Assembly (NCBI RefSeq): GCF_003182135.1 | Contig: NZ_QGTL01000016.1 | Location: 62,001 to 126,000 of the forward strand | Source of the DNA: Nocardia neocaledoniensis | Lineage (GTDB): Bacteria > Actinomycetota > Actinomycetes > Mycobacteriales > Mycobacteriaceae | Direction of reading: 5' to 3' | DNA: 64,000 nt | Part shown: positions 1-8,797 of the stretch, one piece after another | How the letters are laid out: each line of letters opens with the position of its first letter | How positions within the stretch are numbered: the stretch's first letter is position 1 | Translations under genes and position numbers: made by a program | Notes under the pieces: generated by a model | Told to the model about the DNA's origin: nothing | What the model saw: the letters and a program-made list of their open reading frames with translations, nothing else | Database searches by the model: none

Positions 1-147
1 CTGGACGGCATGCAGATTCTCGGCGGCTACGCCAACCTGCCCGAGGCCGACATGGAGCGCTACCTGCGCGAGAGCGTGCAGTCCACCATCGGCGGCGGTA
101 CCTCGCAGATCCAGCGCACCATCATCGCCAAGTCGATGCGCCTGTAA
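1..147 (+). CDS. Acyl-CoA dehydrogenase, C-terminal end (partial)
   Basis: Only the last 48 codons are inside the window; the frame is open from base 1 to the TAA. The peptide carries the acyl-CoA dehydrogenase C-terminal signature: GGYANLPEADMERYLRE followed by GGGTSQIQR. In most family members the flavin-dependent oxidation of the acyl-CoA alpha-beta bond uses a glutamate in EGT(S/N)EIQ. Here that position reads G-G-G-T-S-Q-I, so the catalytic base must lie elsewhere, as in some paralogues, or be absent. It sits 36 bases before a MaoC hydratase gene on the same strand, which fits sequential dehydrogenation and hydration in a beta-oxidation-like pathway. Confidence 0.85.
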   Translation: MDGMQILGGYANLPEADMERYLRESVQSTIGGGTSQIQRTIIAKSMRL

Positions 148-183
148 TCCACGCTCTCGCACCCACTTCCGAGGAGAACTCCG

Positions 184-687
184 ATGGCTACCATCAACAA
201 CCGCATCGACATGCCGCTCGACGAGATCGAGGTCGGCACCGTCTTCCGCTCCGGCGGGCGCACCATCACCGAAGCCGACGTCGTGAACTACTGCGCGCTG
301 ACCGGCAATTGGATCGAGATCCATTCCAACGTCCACTACGCCGCGCAGACCCGCTTCGGCGAGCGTCTGGTCCAGGGCTCGCTCACCTACTCGCTGATGA
401 CCGGGCTGATCCAGTTCGGCCCCTCGATCCAGGCGAACTATGGCATCGACAACCTGCGTTACCTGAAGCCGGTGCTGATCAACGACACCATCTACGTCAC
501 CGCCGAGGTGATCGCCAAGAAGGACAAGGACGAGAAGTTCGGCGTCATCACGTTCCTGATGAAGGCGCTCAACCAGCGCGGTGACGTGGTCCAGCGCAGT
601 GAGTGGAGCCTGCTCATGCTGCGCAAGCGCGAAGACCTCGACGCGCTCGTCGGCGCCTCGCTGCCGACCGAAAAGGTGCGGGGCTGA
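184..687 (+). CDS. MaoC-like hydratase (hotdog fold)
   Basis: A 167-residue protein of MaoC/(R)-specific enoyl-CoA hydratase type. The N-terminal half has the usual layout: an EVGTVFRSGGRTITEADVV strand, then a GNWIEIHSN segment in place of the classical D-x-N-P-x-H hydratase loop, then FGERLVQGSLTYSLMTG. The loop keeps the His but lacks the canonical Asp, so activity as a hydratase is likely but not certain. A strong ribosome site (GAGGAG near 171) supports the ATG. The gene follows an acyl-CoA dehydrogenase end and lies 4 bases before the thiolase-like gene. The order dehydrogenase, MaoC, thiolase-like protein, DUF35 resembles actinobacterial steroid side-chain degradation clusters. Confidence 0.8.
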   Translation: MATINNRIDMPLDEIEVGTVFRSGGRTITEADVVNYCALTGNWIEIHSNVHYAAQTRFGERLVQGSLTYSLMTGLIQFGPSIQANYGIDNLRYLKPVLINDTIYVTAEVIAKKDKDEKFGVITFLMKALNQRGDVVQRSEWSLLMLRKREDLDALVGASLPTEKVRG

Positions 688-691
688 TCCC

Positions 692-1897
692 ATGACCGCA
701 CAACCCGTCGCAGCGATCGTCGGCATGGGCGATGCCTATGCCACCCGCGCCGATCGCAAGGACCCGCTGCAACTGGCCGTCGAGGCCACCGTCGCGGCGC
801 TCGCGGACGCGGGGATCACGAAGAACCAGGTGGACGCCCTGTTCACCGGCCGCTCGCCGTGGGCCGACAAGCGCTCGCAGTGGAACAACATCTTCGCCTC
901 GCATATGCAGATGCCGCTGACGTTCACCAGCGAACTCACCCTGCACGGCGCCGGCCTCACCGCCACCCTGGCCCAGGCATCGCAGATGATCGCCGCGGGC
1001 AAGGCGGAATACGTGCTGTGCCTGCAGAGCGATGCGACGGAGTTGTTCGTAGACGCCGTGGCCATGGGCGCGGAGGCCGACGCGGATCCGCAGTTCGAAG
1101 TGATGTACGGACCGACGATCCCGTCCCTCTACGCCCAGGCTGCGCGCCGGTATTTCCACGAATTCGGCATCACCGAAGCCGATCTGGCCGAGGTCGCCGT
1201 CGCCAACCAGCGGTGGGGAGCGCACCACCCGCACGCGGCCAAGGCCAAGCACGGTGGGATCGATGTCGCCACGGTGCTCGCCTCACCGTATGTGGCGACG
1301 CCGTTGCGGCGGTGGATGTGTTCCACCTGGGGTGGTGGCACCGGTGGCGCGCTGGTCGTCACCGCGCCCGACAATGTGCGTCCCCACCAGAAGCCCGTCT
1401 ACCTGCACGGGTACGGGTCGGCGACCACACACGAGTATCTGTCGGATCGAATGAACATGCGCTCCTGCAAGTTCGACGGTTTCGGCACCCTGCCCAACCT
1501 GACCCACACCGCCACCATCGAGGCGGCGCGGCAGGCTTACGCGATGGCCGACCTCGGTCCCTCCGATATCGACATGGTGCAGATGTCGGTGAACTTCGCG
1601 CACATGGGCCCGATCGTCATGGAGGACTTGGGCTTCGCCAAGAAGGGCCGGGGCATCGACGTCTATCGCGAGGGGCGCACCGGCATCGACGGCGACCTGC
1701 CGACCGACACCAACGGCGGCTGGCTGTCCTTCGGCCAACCCGGCATCTCCTGCAACATGGACACGATCATCGAGACCGTGCGCCAGCTGCGCGGGCAGGC
1801 GCTGGGGCTGGCGCCGACCCGCAAGCCGGAGACCGCGCTCGTGCAGGGTGCGGGCGGCATGTTGGCGGCGGGCAGTGTCCTGGTGCTGGCGGCCTGA
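692..1897 (+). CDS. Thiolase-like protein lacking thiolase catalytic residues (Ltp2-like)
   Basis: A 401-residue protein with the thiolase fold of the SCP2/lipid-transfer class. Thiolases need a nucleophilic Cys near residue 90, a His in GHPxGxxG and a second Cys near the C-terminus. Here the first region reads SELTLHGAGLTAT with no Cys, the second reads GQPGISCNMD with Gln instead of His, and the C-terminal motif reads VQGAGGMLAAG without Cys. With a DUF35 gene directly downstream, the pair resembles Ltp2-DUF35 retro-aldolases of steroid side-chain degradation rather than a thiolase. The ATG at 692 is chosen because it lies just after the upstream stop and begins the conserved AAIVGMG strand. 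The retro-aldolase role is inferred. Confidence 0.75.
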   Translation: MTAQPVAAIVGMGDAYATRADRKDPLQLAVEATVAALADAGITKNQVDALFTGRSPWADKRSQWNNIFASHMQMPLTFTSELTLHGAGLTATLAQASQMIAAGKAEYVLCLQSDATELFVDAVAMGAEADADPQFEVMYGPTIPSLYAQAARRYFHEFGITEADLAEVAVANQRWGAHHPHAAKAKHGGIDVATVLASPYVATPLRRWMCSTWGGGTGGALVVTAPDNVRPHQKPVYLHGYGSATTHEYLSDRMNMRSCKFDGFGTLPNLTHTATIEAARQAYAMADLGPSDIDMVQMSVNFAHMGPIVMEDLGFAKKGRGIDVYREGRTGIDGDLPTDTNGGWLSFGQPGISCNMDTIIETVRQLRGQALGLAPTRKPETALVQGAGGMLAAGSVLVLAA

Positions 1898-1912
1898 GCG
1901 GAATCGGAGAAC

Positions 1913-2338
1913 ATGATGAGTGAAGCAACCGCACACAGCGAGTGGCCGCAGCCGTACCAGCTACTCGACGCCGCACCGTACTGGGCGGCACTTGCCGAGC
2001 GGCGCTTGACCTTTCAGCGCTGTGACGATTGCGCTGAAGCGGTGTGGCCCGCGCATTCCTACTGCCCCTACTGCGCCTCGGCGGCGCTGACCTGGGCGGA
2101 ATCGGCCGGACGTGGCACGGTGTACTCCTTCAGCACGGTGATGCGTGGCCCGACCCCGGTCTGGGCGTCGATCACGCCCTACACCGTGGGGTTCGTGCAG
2201 ATGGCCGAGGGCTACCTGCTCTTCGCGCAGATCGACGGCGAGCCGGATTCGATCGCGATCGACCAGGAGGTCGCCGTCCGCTTCGTCGAACGCGGTGCCC
2301 AGATCGTCCCCGTCTTCGCCGCCGCGAACCCCGGGTAG
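1913..2338 (+). CDS. DUF35 OB-fold / zinc-ribbon protein
   Basis: A 141-residue protein with an N-terminal helix (YWAALAERRLTFQRC), a zinc ribbon with two cysteine pairs (CDDC and CPYC, about residues 37-56) and a C-terminal OB fold (GRGTVYSFSTV). DUF35 proteins partner thiolase-like enzymes, position the CoA substrate and are required for activity of Ltp2-type aldolases. It lies 15 bases after the thiolase-like gene, with GGAG before the ATG; a second ATG is directly adjacent at 1916. Stable pairing with its neighbour is inferred from context. Confidence 0.85.
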   Translation: MMSEATAHSEWPQPYQLLDAAPYWAALAERRLTFQRCDDCAEAVWPAHSYCPYCASAALTWAESAGRGTVYSFSTVMRGPTPVWASITPYTVGFVQMAEGYLLFAQIDGEPDSIAIDQEVAVRFVERGAQIVPVFAAANPG

Positions 2339-2384
2339 CGCCATGACAGCACACCATCGACCCGGACCAGGGCAGGAGCAGCCG

Positions 2385-3719
2385 ATGCAGCACGAACTTC
2401 CACTGTCCGGAATCGTCGTGGTCGAACTCGGCGACAGCGCCTCGGCGCCGTTCACCGGCAAGATCCTCGCCGAACTCGGCGCCGAGGTCTGGAAAGTCGA
2501 ACGACCCAGCGGGGATTCGTCGCGTGGCTGGGGACCGAGCATGTGGAAAGGCAGCGGGGCGGCGTTCCACGCGCTCAACCGCGGCAAACGGACCATCAGC
2601 ATCGACATCAAGGATCGCGAGCAGTTGGCGCTGCTGCACCAATTGATCGCCGAACGGGCCGATGTGTTCCTGCACAATCTGCGACCGGGCTCCGCCGCGA
2701 AGTACGGTCTGGACGCCGAAAGCCTGCGGGTCACCAAACCCGAGCTCGTGCACTGCGAGGTCGGCGCGTTCGGGCACACCGGGCCGATGAACACCCTGCC
2801 GGGTTACGACCCGCTGATGCAGGCCTTTTCGGGAATCATGAGCATCACCGGTGAGCACGACGGACCACCAGTCCGCGCCGGCGTATCGATCGTCGACTTC
2901 GGCACCGGCATGTGGGCCGCGATCGGCATCCTCGCCGCGCTGCACCGCCGCACCTCCAAGCTCGACGGTGCCGCGGTGAACGCGTCGCTGCTGGAAACAG
3001 CCATCGCGTGGATGTCGATCGGTGTCGCCGGGTACAACGCCGACGGCACCCCCGGCGAACGGCACGGCTCGGGCGTCGCCTTCATCGTCCCGCATCGCGC
3101 GTATTCGGCGGCCGACGGCGATCTGATCGTCAGCTGCGGAAACGACGGACTGTTCGCCCGGCTGAGCGAGGCACTGGATCGGCCGGAATGGGCGGACGAC
3201 GAGCGGTTCGCCACGAACGCGGGCCGGCTGGCCAACCGCGCGGAAATCGACCGGCTGATCGGCGAACGGCTGGCCGAACAGCCTCGGGAGTACTGGCGAA
3301 AACACTTGCAGGACTTCGGTGTTCCCGTCGCGCCGGTGCAGACCACCGCGGAGATGGTCGCGCACGAGCAGACCAAGGCGCTCGGCATCATCGGCGCACC
3401 GTCCGAGGACGAGATCGGTGTGGTCGGGTTGCCGTTGTCGTTCGACGGCCGTCGCCCACCTCCGCTACCCGCGGCACCGGACATCGGTGCCGCCGACGCC
3501 GACCTCCGGGCCGGTCTCGGTCAGCGCGGCGGCGGGCATCCCGGCGCGGACGGGCTGTCGGACGTCGCGCCTGAGCGCCGCGGTGCGGGTGGGCCGGCCG
3601 GCGGTGACGATGAGCGCCCGGCTGCCGGTCGGCCCACGGCTGGTGGCGTCGGGCAGCGGGACACCAATGAGACCTCGGACGACATCGATCAGCGCGGGAG
3701 CGGGGTCGGCGATGAGTAA
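2385..3719 (+). CDS. CaiB/BaiF family CoA-transferase with extended C-terminus
   Basis: A class III CoA-transferase, predicted to move CoA between acyl donors through an aspartyl-CoA intermediate. The Rossmann start (LSGIVVVELGDSASAPFTGK), the LNRGKRTISIDIKD segment and the likely catalytic Asp in VSIVDFGTG (about residue 170) are visible. ATG 2385 is preferred because AGGAG lies 7 bases upstream; ATG 2343 would add 14 residues. At 444 residues it is longer than usual. After APDIGAADADL the last 60 or so residues are Gly, Asp, Arg and Ala rich with no recognisable fold. The stop overlaps the next start within ATGAGTAA, so translation is probably coupled. Confidence 0.8.
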   Translation: MQHELPLSGIVVVELGDSASAPFTGKILAELGAEVWKVERPSGDSSRGWGPSMWKGSGAAFHALNRGKRTISIDIKDREQLALLHQLIAERADVFLHNLRPGSAAKYGLDAESLRVTKPELVHCEVGAFGHTGPMNTLPGYDPLMQAFSGIMSITGEHDGPPVRAGVSIVDFGTGMWAAIGILAALHRRTSKLDGAAVNASLLETAIAWMSIGVAGYNADGTPGERHGSGVAFIVPHRAYSAADGDLIVSCGNDGLFARLSEALDRPEWADDERFATNAGRLANRAEIDRLIGERLAEQPREYWRKHLQDFGVPVAPVQTTAEMVAHEQTKALGIIGAPSEDEIGVVGLPLSFDGRRPPPLPAAPDIGAADADLRAGLGQRGGGHPGADGLSDVAPERRGAGGPAGGDDERPAAGRPTAGGVGQRDTNETSDDIDQRGSGVGDE

Positions 3720-4863
3720 GGGCGGTCCTCTCGCGGGGGTGCGGGTGGTCGAACTCGGCGGGGTCGGACCCACACCGTTCTGCGCCATGCTGCTGTCGGA
3801 TCTCGGCGCCGACATCATCCGGCTCGATCGCCCGCCCGGCTACGACGGCGGCGCGCCGATCGAGGCGCGATTCGATCTGCTCAACCGGGGCAGGCGCAGC
3901 GCCGTCGCGGATCTGAAGAATCCCGCGGCGGTCGAGGCCGTGCTGAGAATGGCAGGCACGGCCGACATCGTGCTCGAGGGATTCCGCCCGGGTGTCGCGG
4001 AGAAACTGGGCCTCGGCCCGGAACAGTGCCTGGCCGCGAATCCGGCACTGGTGTACGGCCGGATGACCGGCTGGGGCCAAGCTGGTCCATTGGCGCCCGA
4101 CCCCGGCCACGACATCAACTACATAGCACTCACCGGCGTCCTGCACGCGGTGGGTCGCGCCGGCGAACCACCCGCCGTCCCGCTCAACCTCGCGGGCGAC
4201 TTCGGCGGCGGCGCACTGTATCTCGCCCTCGGCGTGGTCTCGGCGCTGCTGGAGAGCCGCACCTCCGGCCGCGGCCAGGTGGTCGACGCGGCGATGGTCG
4301 ACGGCTCGGCCTCGCTGATGACGCTGTTCTACGGCCTGTTCGCCGCGGGCTATTGGAGCGACGAGCGCGGCGTGAACCGGCTCGATTCGGGCGCGCCCTG
4401 GTACAACGTCTACGAAACCGCCGACGGCGGCTGGATCAGCGTGGGCGCCAACGAATCCCGCTTCTGGCGCAACCTGTTGCGGATCACCGGCATCGACGAA
4501 ACGCAGATGCCCGATCAGCACGACAAGGCGCAGTGGCCGGCGATGCGGGAGCGGTTCGCCGCGGTGTTCCGCACCAGGACCCGCGACGAATGGTGTGCCC
4601 TGGCGGCCGGGCAGGACGCGTGCCTGACTCCGGTGCTCTCGCTCACCGAGGCACCCCGCGACGCGCACCTGCGGGCCCGCGGCACTTTCCTCGAGGTCGA
4701 CGGCGTGGTCCAGCCCGGGCCCGCACCGCGTTTCAGCCGGACACCCGGTGCCATCCAGCGACCCCCCGCCGAACCCGGCGAGCACACCGACGAGGTGCTG
4801 AGCGACTGGGGGTTCACCCCGGCCGAGGTGGCGGCACTGCGCGAGCGGGGCGCCTTCAGCTGA
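3712..4863 (+). CDS. Alpha-methylacyl-CoA racemase-like protein (CaiB/BaiF superfamily)
   Basis: A 383-residue member of the CoA-transferase III superfamily. The segments AGHDINYIALTG and LNLAGDFGGGALYLALG match the active-site region of alpha-methylacyl-CoA racemases, where a His and an Asp exchange the alpha proton of 2-methyl-branched acyl-CoAs. The start overlaps the preceding CoA-transferase gene by 8 bases. A racemase here suggests methyl-branched intermediates, as in isoprenoid or sterol side-chain breakdown, since many acyl-CoA dehydrogenases accept only the (S) form. A second racemase-like gene lies at 29259. Racemase rather than transferase activity is inferred from these motifs. 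Confidence 0.75.
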   Translation: MSKGGPLAGVRVVELGGVGPTPFCAMLLSDLGADIIRLDRPPGYDGGAPIEARFDLLNRGRRSAVADLKNPAAVEAVLRMAGTADIVLEGFRPGVAEKLGLGPEQCLAANPALVYGRMTGWGQAGPLAPDPGHDINYIALTGVLHAVGRAGEPPAVPLNLAGDFGGGALYLALGVVSALLESRTSGRGQVVDAAMVDGSASLMTLFYGLFAAGYWSDERGVNRLDSGAPWYNVYETADGGWISVGANESRFWRNLLRITGIDETQMPDQHDKAQWPAMRERFAAVFRTRTRDEWCALAAGQDACLTPVLSLTEAPRDAHLRARGTFLEVDGVVQPGPAPRFSRTPGAIQRPPAEPGEHTDEVLSDWGFTPAEVAALRERGAFS

Positions 4864-5006
4864 CCTCCATTCGCCATCGCCCGTACGGCGGAGTGGGGAC
4901 GTGGCCGCGTGCCGAGTGAATGAAGAACCCCATTTCTACGCATCTTTCCGAGCACATGTCGCGGCGCGTGGCGGCTCGCTCCGGACGCTGAACGGCGGGA
5001 ACGACG

Positions 5007-5047
5007 ACGGCGGTGCTCGGCCGGATGAGCCGGTCGGGCACCGCCGT
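5007..5047. terminator. Bidirectional hairpin between convergent genes
   Basis: The arms ACGGCGGTGC (5007-5016) and GCACCGCCGT (5038-5047) pair perfectly around a smaller CGGC/GCCG hairpin. The site lies between the ends of convergent genes stopping at 4863 and 5112. There is no U-tract, as is common for terminators in high-GC actinobacteria. The rest of 4864-5111 shows no gene I can support. Confidence 0.55.
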
Positions 5048-5111
5048 GCGTGCGGAAGTTTCGTCTGCTGACCACAACCCCGGCCGCCGGAGGGCCGCCG
5101 GATGGATGTCG

Positions 5112-6341
5112 TTATCCGGTTGCGGATCCGGATCGGGTCCGCAGGGTCTGCGGTGTGTGGGCCGCGCCCGTCGACACCAGATGCTCGATCTCGGCCGCGC
5201 CGAAACCGTACTCGCTCAGGACCTGTACCGAGTTCTCACCGAGTCGTGGCGCGGGATAACGCAATTCGGGTGCGTCTTCGCTCCACTGCTGGGGGATGCC
5301 GAGCGATCGCAGCAACCCTTCGGTGGGGTGTTCCTGCTCGATGAAGAATCCCACGTCCTTCATGTGCGGATCGTCGAGAAGGGTTTCGGGGGTGTTCATC
5401 TCGATGGCGGGGATGTCGGCCTCGGCCAGGATCTGCACCCATTCCGCGGTCGTCCTGGTTTCGAGCACCTCGGCGAGGAATGCGTACAGCAAACCGATGT
5501 TCTCGGTGCGGCCGCCGATATCGGCGAAGCGCGGGTCCTGCGCCATCTCCGGCTTGCCGGCCAAGGCGAAGAAGCGGTGCCAGTGTTTGTCGTTGTAGAC
5601 GTTCACGCCGAGGTAGCCGTCACGGGTGCGGTAGGGGCGGCGGTCGGAATTCATCATGCGCGCGTAGCCGGAGGTGCCGATCGAGGGGATGAAGGTGTGG
5701 CCATAGAGATGGTCGCCCAGCGCGAACTGGGCGAACGTCTCGAACATCGGGACCTGCACCTCCTGGCCGTGGCCGGAGCGTTCCCGTCGGTAGAGAGCGG
5801 TGGTGATGGCGTTGGCCGCCGCCATGCCGACGACGCGGTCGGCGATCGCGGTGGCGATGTAGGTGGGTTCGCCGGTCTTGCGGCTCTGCAGGACCGGCAT
5901 ACCGACGGCGGCCTGGATCAGGTCGTCATAGGCGGGTCGGTCGGCGTAAGGGCCGTTCTGTCCGAATCCGAAAGCGCCGCAGTAGATCAGGCGGGGATTG
6001 CGTTCGCGGACCTGTTCGTAGGCCAGGCCGAGGCGGGCCATCGATTTCGGGCGCAGGCTGTAGAGCAGCACATCCGCCGAGGCCAGCATGCGCTGGAGCG
6101 CGGCGTTGCCGTCGGCGGACTTCAGATCGAGCACCACACTGCGCTTGTTGCGGTTGAGGTGCAGGAAGATCGCCCCCATGCCCGGGTTGCGGCGTGGACC
6201 GACACCGCGGGTGGTATCCCCGGCCGTCGACTCGATCTTCACCACATCGGCGCCCATATCGGCCAGCAGCAGGGTCGCGAACGGGCCCATGAAGTTCGAG
6301 GTCAGGTCGAGGATGCGCACGCCGTCGAGCGGTCCGGTCAT
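5112..6341 (-). CDS. CaiB/BaiF family CoA-transferase
   Basis: A 409-residue class III CoA-transferase starting MTGPLDGVRILDLTSNFMGP. The N-terminal GADVVKIES, the LNRNKRSVVLDLKS loop and the likely catalytic Asp in TAIADRVVGMA are present, and the length is typical. The ATG at 6341 is chosen over an upstream in-frame start because it begins the conserved strand and follows an AAAGAG ribosome site. It is convergent with the racemase-like gene and divergent from the hydrolase at 6656, so it forms its own transcript. The substrate cannot be told from sequence. Confidence 0.85.
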   Translation of the reverse strand: MTGPLDGVRILDLTSNFMGPFATLLLADMGADVVKIESTAGDTTRGVGPRRNPGMGAIFLHLNRNKRSVVLDLKSADGNAALQRMLASADVLLYSLRPKSMARLGLAYEQVRERNPRLIYCGAFGFGQNGPYADRPAYDDLIQAAVGMPVLQSRKTGEPTYIATAIADRVVGMAAANAITTALYRRERSGHGQEVQVPMFETFAQFALGDHLYGHTFIPSIGTSGYARMMNSDRRPYRTRDGYLGVNVYNDKHWHRFFALAGKPEMAQDPRFADIGGRTENIGLLYAFLAEVLETRTTAEWVQILAEADIPAIEMNTPETLLDDPHMKDVGFFIEQEHPTEGLLRSLGIPQQWSEDAPELRYPAPRLGENSVQVLSEYGFGAAEIEHLVSTGAAHTPQTLRTRSGSATG

Positions 6342-6557
6342 GTTCGTCTCTTTTCGTGATGCGGGGACACGGCCGGGACAACTCACCGGCAGCGGTCGTG
6401 AATCGTGCCGGGAGAACCCGAGGCCCGGTCACCGGCTGAGCTCATGGTAAGCCGCTGAGCTGCTCGAACCCAGTGACATGTTCCGAAGCGCGAGTTCACG
6501 ATGGTCGAATCGCCAGCGTCCATAGCGACTGTAGTTCTTACTGGGATCGACTGTTCA

Positions 6558-6575
6558 TGGGAAGAATCTTTCCCA
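6558..6575. promoter_or_regulatory. Inverted repeat TGGGAA-N6-TTCCCA upstream of hydrolase gene
   Basis: TGGGAA-GAATCT-TTCCCA, extended by one pair on each side, lies 81 bases before the hydrolase ATG in the 314-base gap between divergent genes. The same design recurs at 55343-55360 before the paralogous hydrolase and at 43581-43598 before the XRE/MmyB regulator gene. It is probably an operator for that regulator (inference). Nothing else in the 6342-6655 gap could be assigned. Confidence 0.6.
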
Positions 6576-6655
6576 TTGTCGGCTGCTTCTGTCGGAGAGA
6601 AGGTTGTCGCATCGGCTTCGAGCCGGAACAGATCTCATCGAAAGGATCGTGCCTG

Positions 6656-7570
6656 ATGCGCACAAGCGTCACCTTCCCGAGCAACGGCCTGCGCCTGGCG
6701 GGCATCCTGTTCACCCCCGACAACCGTGGCGGCGAGCGCCTGCCCGCCGTGGTGGTGTCGCACCCAGGCGGTGGTGTCAAGGAGCAGACCGCCAGCATCT
6801 ACGCCCAGCGCCTGGCCGACAAGGGGTATGCCGCCCTCGTGTTCGATGCCGCCTACCAGGGCGAGAGCGAAGGCGAACCGCGCTTCCTGGAGGACCCCTT
6901 CCAGCGCAGTGAGGACGTCAAGTCCGCCGTCACCTTCCTGACCACCCGTGACGACATCGACCCCGCCCGCATCGGCGCCCTCGGCATCTGCGCCTCCGGC
7001 GGTTACGTGCCCTTCGCCGCGCAGACCGACCACCGCATCAAGGCCGTGGCCACCGTCAGCGGCCTCGACATCGGCGACTACCTGAGCAACGGCCTCGGCC
7101 GCACCCAGGACCCGTCGGTGCTGCAGGAGATGCTCGACGCCGCCGGTGCGCTGCGCACCGCCGAGGCGCAGGGCGGCGAGCCCAACTACCAGATCTGGGC
7201 GCCGCCGAGCGCTGAGGGGCTCGACGGCGCGCCCGAGCTGTACCGCGAGGCTCACGACTACTACCGCACCCCGCGCGCGCAGCACCCGCGCTCGGAGAAC
7301 AAGTGGCCGCTGCAGAGCATCGACCGCATCGCGCAGTTCGACGCGTACGCCAAGATCGCGATGATCTCCCCGCGTCCGCTGCTGATGATCGTCGGTTCCA
7401 AGGCCGATACCGCCTACTTCAGCGAGGAGGCCATCGCCAAGGCCGCCGAGCCGAAGGAGCTGTTCGTCGTCGACGGCGCCAGCCACATCGACCTCTACGA
7501 CGTGGACCAGTACGTCACCCCGGCCGTGGACAAGCTCGACGAGTTCTTCGGTAAGGGCCTGGCCGGCTGA
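6656..7570 (+). CDS. Dienelactone-hydrolase-like alpha/beta hydrolase
   Basis: A 304-residue alpha/beta hydrolase. The oxyanion region HPGGGVKEQTA (about residues 36-46) precedes a nucleophile elbow GICASGG with Cys112 in the nucleophile position, as in dienelactone hydrolase rather than serine esterases. A C-terminal VVDGASHIDLYD supplies the likely His, and VGSKADT the acid. YYRTPRAQHP near residue 205 is shared with the paralogue at 55442. The likely reaction is hydrolysis of a lactone or ester in the cytoplasm, as no signal peptide is present. The ATG at 6656 follows an AAAGGA ribosome site. The two paralogues share promoter inverted repeats as well as sequence. Confidence 0.75.
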   Translation: MRTSVTFPSNGLRLAGILFTPDNRGGERLPAVVVSHPGGGVKEQTASIYAQRLADKGYAALVFDAAYQGESEGEPRFLEDPFQRSEDVKSAVTFLTTRDDIDPARIGALGICASGGYVPFAAQTDHRIKAVATVSGLDIGDYLSNGLGRTQDPSVLQEMLDAAGALRTAEAQGGEPNYQIWAPPSAEGLDGAPELYREAHDYYRTPRAQHPRSENKWPLQSIDRIAQFDAYAKIAMISPRPLLMIVGSKADTAYFSEEAIAKAAEPKELFVVDGASHIDLYDVDQYVTPAVDKLDEFFGKGLAG

Positions 7571-7589
7571 TCCCGGCCGCACACAGACG

Positions 7590-7630
7590 TCTGCCCCGCA
7601 CGGGTGATCCTCGTGCGGGGCAGACATTTT
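7590..7630. terminator. Intrinsic terminator
   Basis: A 13-base perfect stem (TCTGCCCCGCACG at 7590-7602, complement at 7612-7624) is followed by CATTTT. It lies between the hydrolase stop and the stop of the convergent beta-propeller gene, and can serve the upper strand. Confidence 0.8.
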
Positions 7631-7640
7631 CGTGTGTCGG

Positions 7641-8789
7641 TCAGGGAGTCTTCACCAGGATCGGTCCGTCACCGAAGATCGTTCCGGTATCGACCGACGG
7701 CAGGGCGGACCGGGTCAGCGTGCCGTCGTCACCGACGTCGAAGATGTGGATCTTCGTCGTCACCGTGGCGGGCAGGCAGTCGGCGACATAGAGGTGGCGC
7801 TCGTCGTCGCTGAGCTTCACCAGCCCGGGGAAGGAACCCGCGGGCGGCTTGAACGGTGAGCCCGGCAGGGCAGTCAGGGCACCGTCGGAACCGATCGAGA
7901 AGCCCGCGACCGCGCCGCCCGCGACCTCCGGGATGTAGACGAAGCGCCCGTCGGAGGTCACCTCGGCCGCGTGCGGCATCCCGCCGGTGGGATAGGGCGA
8001 ACCCGGGGTCGGCGTCAGGCGGCCGTCGTCACCGATGGCGAAACCGGAGACATTGCTGCCCTGCTCGTTGCTCACGTAGACGAAGCGTCCGTCGGGGGTG
8101 TAGCCAGGATTCACCGGGAGACGTCCGCCGGGTACCGGAGCACCGAGTGAGGTCAGTTCGCCGTCGGGACCGATGGCGTAGCTGTGGATCAGCGCGTCCG
8201 CCGCGCTCGTGAACCGCAGATACCGGCCGTTCGGGTCGACGGTGACCATGGGAAAGACGGCGAATCCCTCGACGGTGGTCTCGCGCAGGAAAGTCAGTGC
8301 GCCGGTGGGGGAGACCGCGTACGTACTGAGCCGTCCGGGGACCCCTCCCGCGCCGATGAACAGGAATCGTCCGTCCGGCGTGAGTATCGAGGTCACCACC
8401 GGCCCACCGCTGAAGGCGACCTCGCCACCCGGGATCGGATGCGCGGTGCCGTTGTCGTCGAGGTGGTAGCCGGTGACTCGTTGGGCACCCACCTGAGTGA
8501 CATAAACATTGCGGCTGTCCGGTGCCGCGGCTACCGACAAGACCCCCGGCCCCGCGCCGAACGGTGAACCTGCGACGGCGGTGAGTCCGCCGTCGTCAGC
8601 GATGCGCATGACCGCCACGTTCCCCGTCGCGGTGCCACCCATCAGCAGGAACTCCGAGTTCTGCGCGGGCGCCGCGCTCGTGGTGCCCACCGCCCACCCG
8701 GCGCCGAGGAGAACCGCCGCGAGCGTGGCGGCCGGTTTTCGGAACAGCCCGGCGCGACGGTGCGCCCGCTGCCTTGCGAATATCGTCAT
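7641..8789 (-). CDS. Secreted beta-propeller protein, lactonase/YncE-like
   Basis: A 382-residue protein with an N-terminal export signal: RRAGLFRKPAATLAAVLLGAG followed by an Ala-rich cleavage region near residue 40. The rest is a seven-bladed type repeat with recurring units such as PDGRFVYVSNEQ, SGFAIGDDGRLTPTPGSP and PDGRFLFIG, as in 6-phosphogluconolactonase (Pgl) and YncE-like propellers. Four paralogues occur in this window (9435, 19218, 62405, 63759). No catalytic residue can be fixed, so lactone hydrolysis or ligand binding outside the membrane is inferred from fold only. It begins 8 bases after the small monooxygenase-like gene stops and is probably co-transcribed with it. Confidence 0.8.
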   Translation of the reverse strand: MTIFARQRAHRRAGLFRKPAATLAAVLLGAGWAVGTTSAAPAQNSEFLLMGGTATGNVAVMRIADDGGLTAVAGSPFGAGPGVLSVAAAPDSRNVYVTQVGAQRVTGYHLDDNGTAHPIPGGEVAFSGGPVVTSILTPDGRFLFIGAGGVPGRLSTYAVSPTGALTFLRETTVEGFAVFPMVTVDPNGRYLRFTSAADALIHSYAIGPDGELTSLGAPVPGGRLPVNPGYTPDGRFVYVSNEQGSNVSGFAIGDDGRLTPTPGSPYPTGGMPHAAEVTSDGRFVYIPEVAGGAVAGFSIGSDGALTALPGSPFKPPAGSFPGLVKLSDDERHLYVADCLPATVTTKIHIFDVGDDGTLTRSALPSVDTGTIFGDGPILVKTP

Positions 8790-8797
8790 GATCGCGG

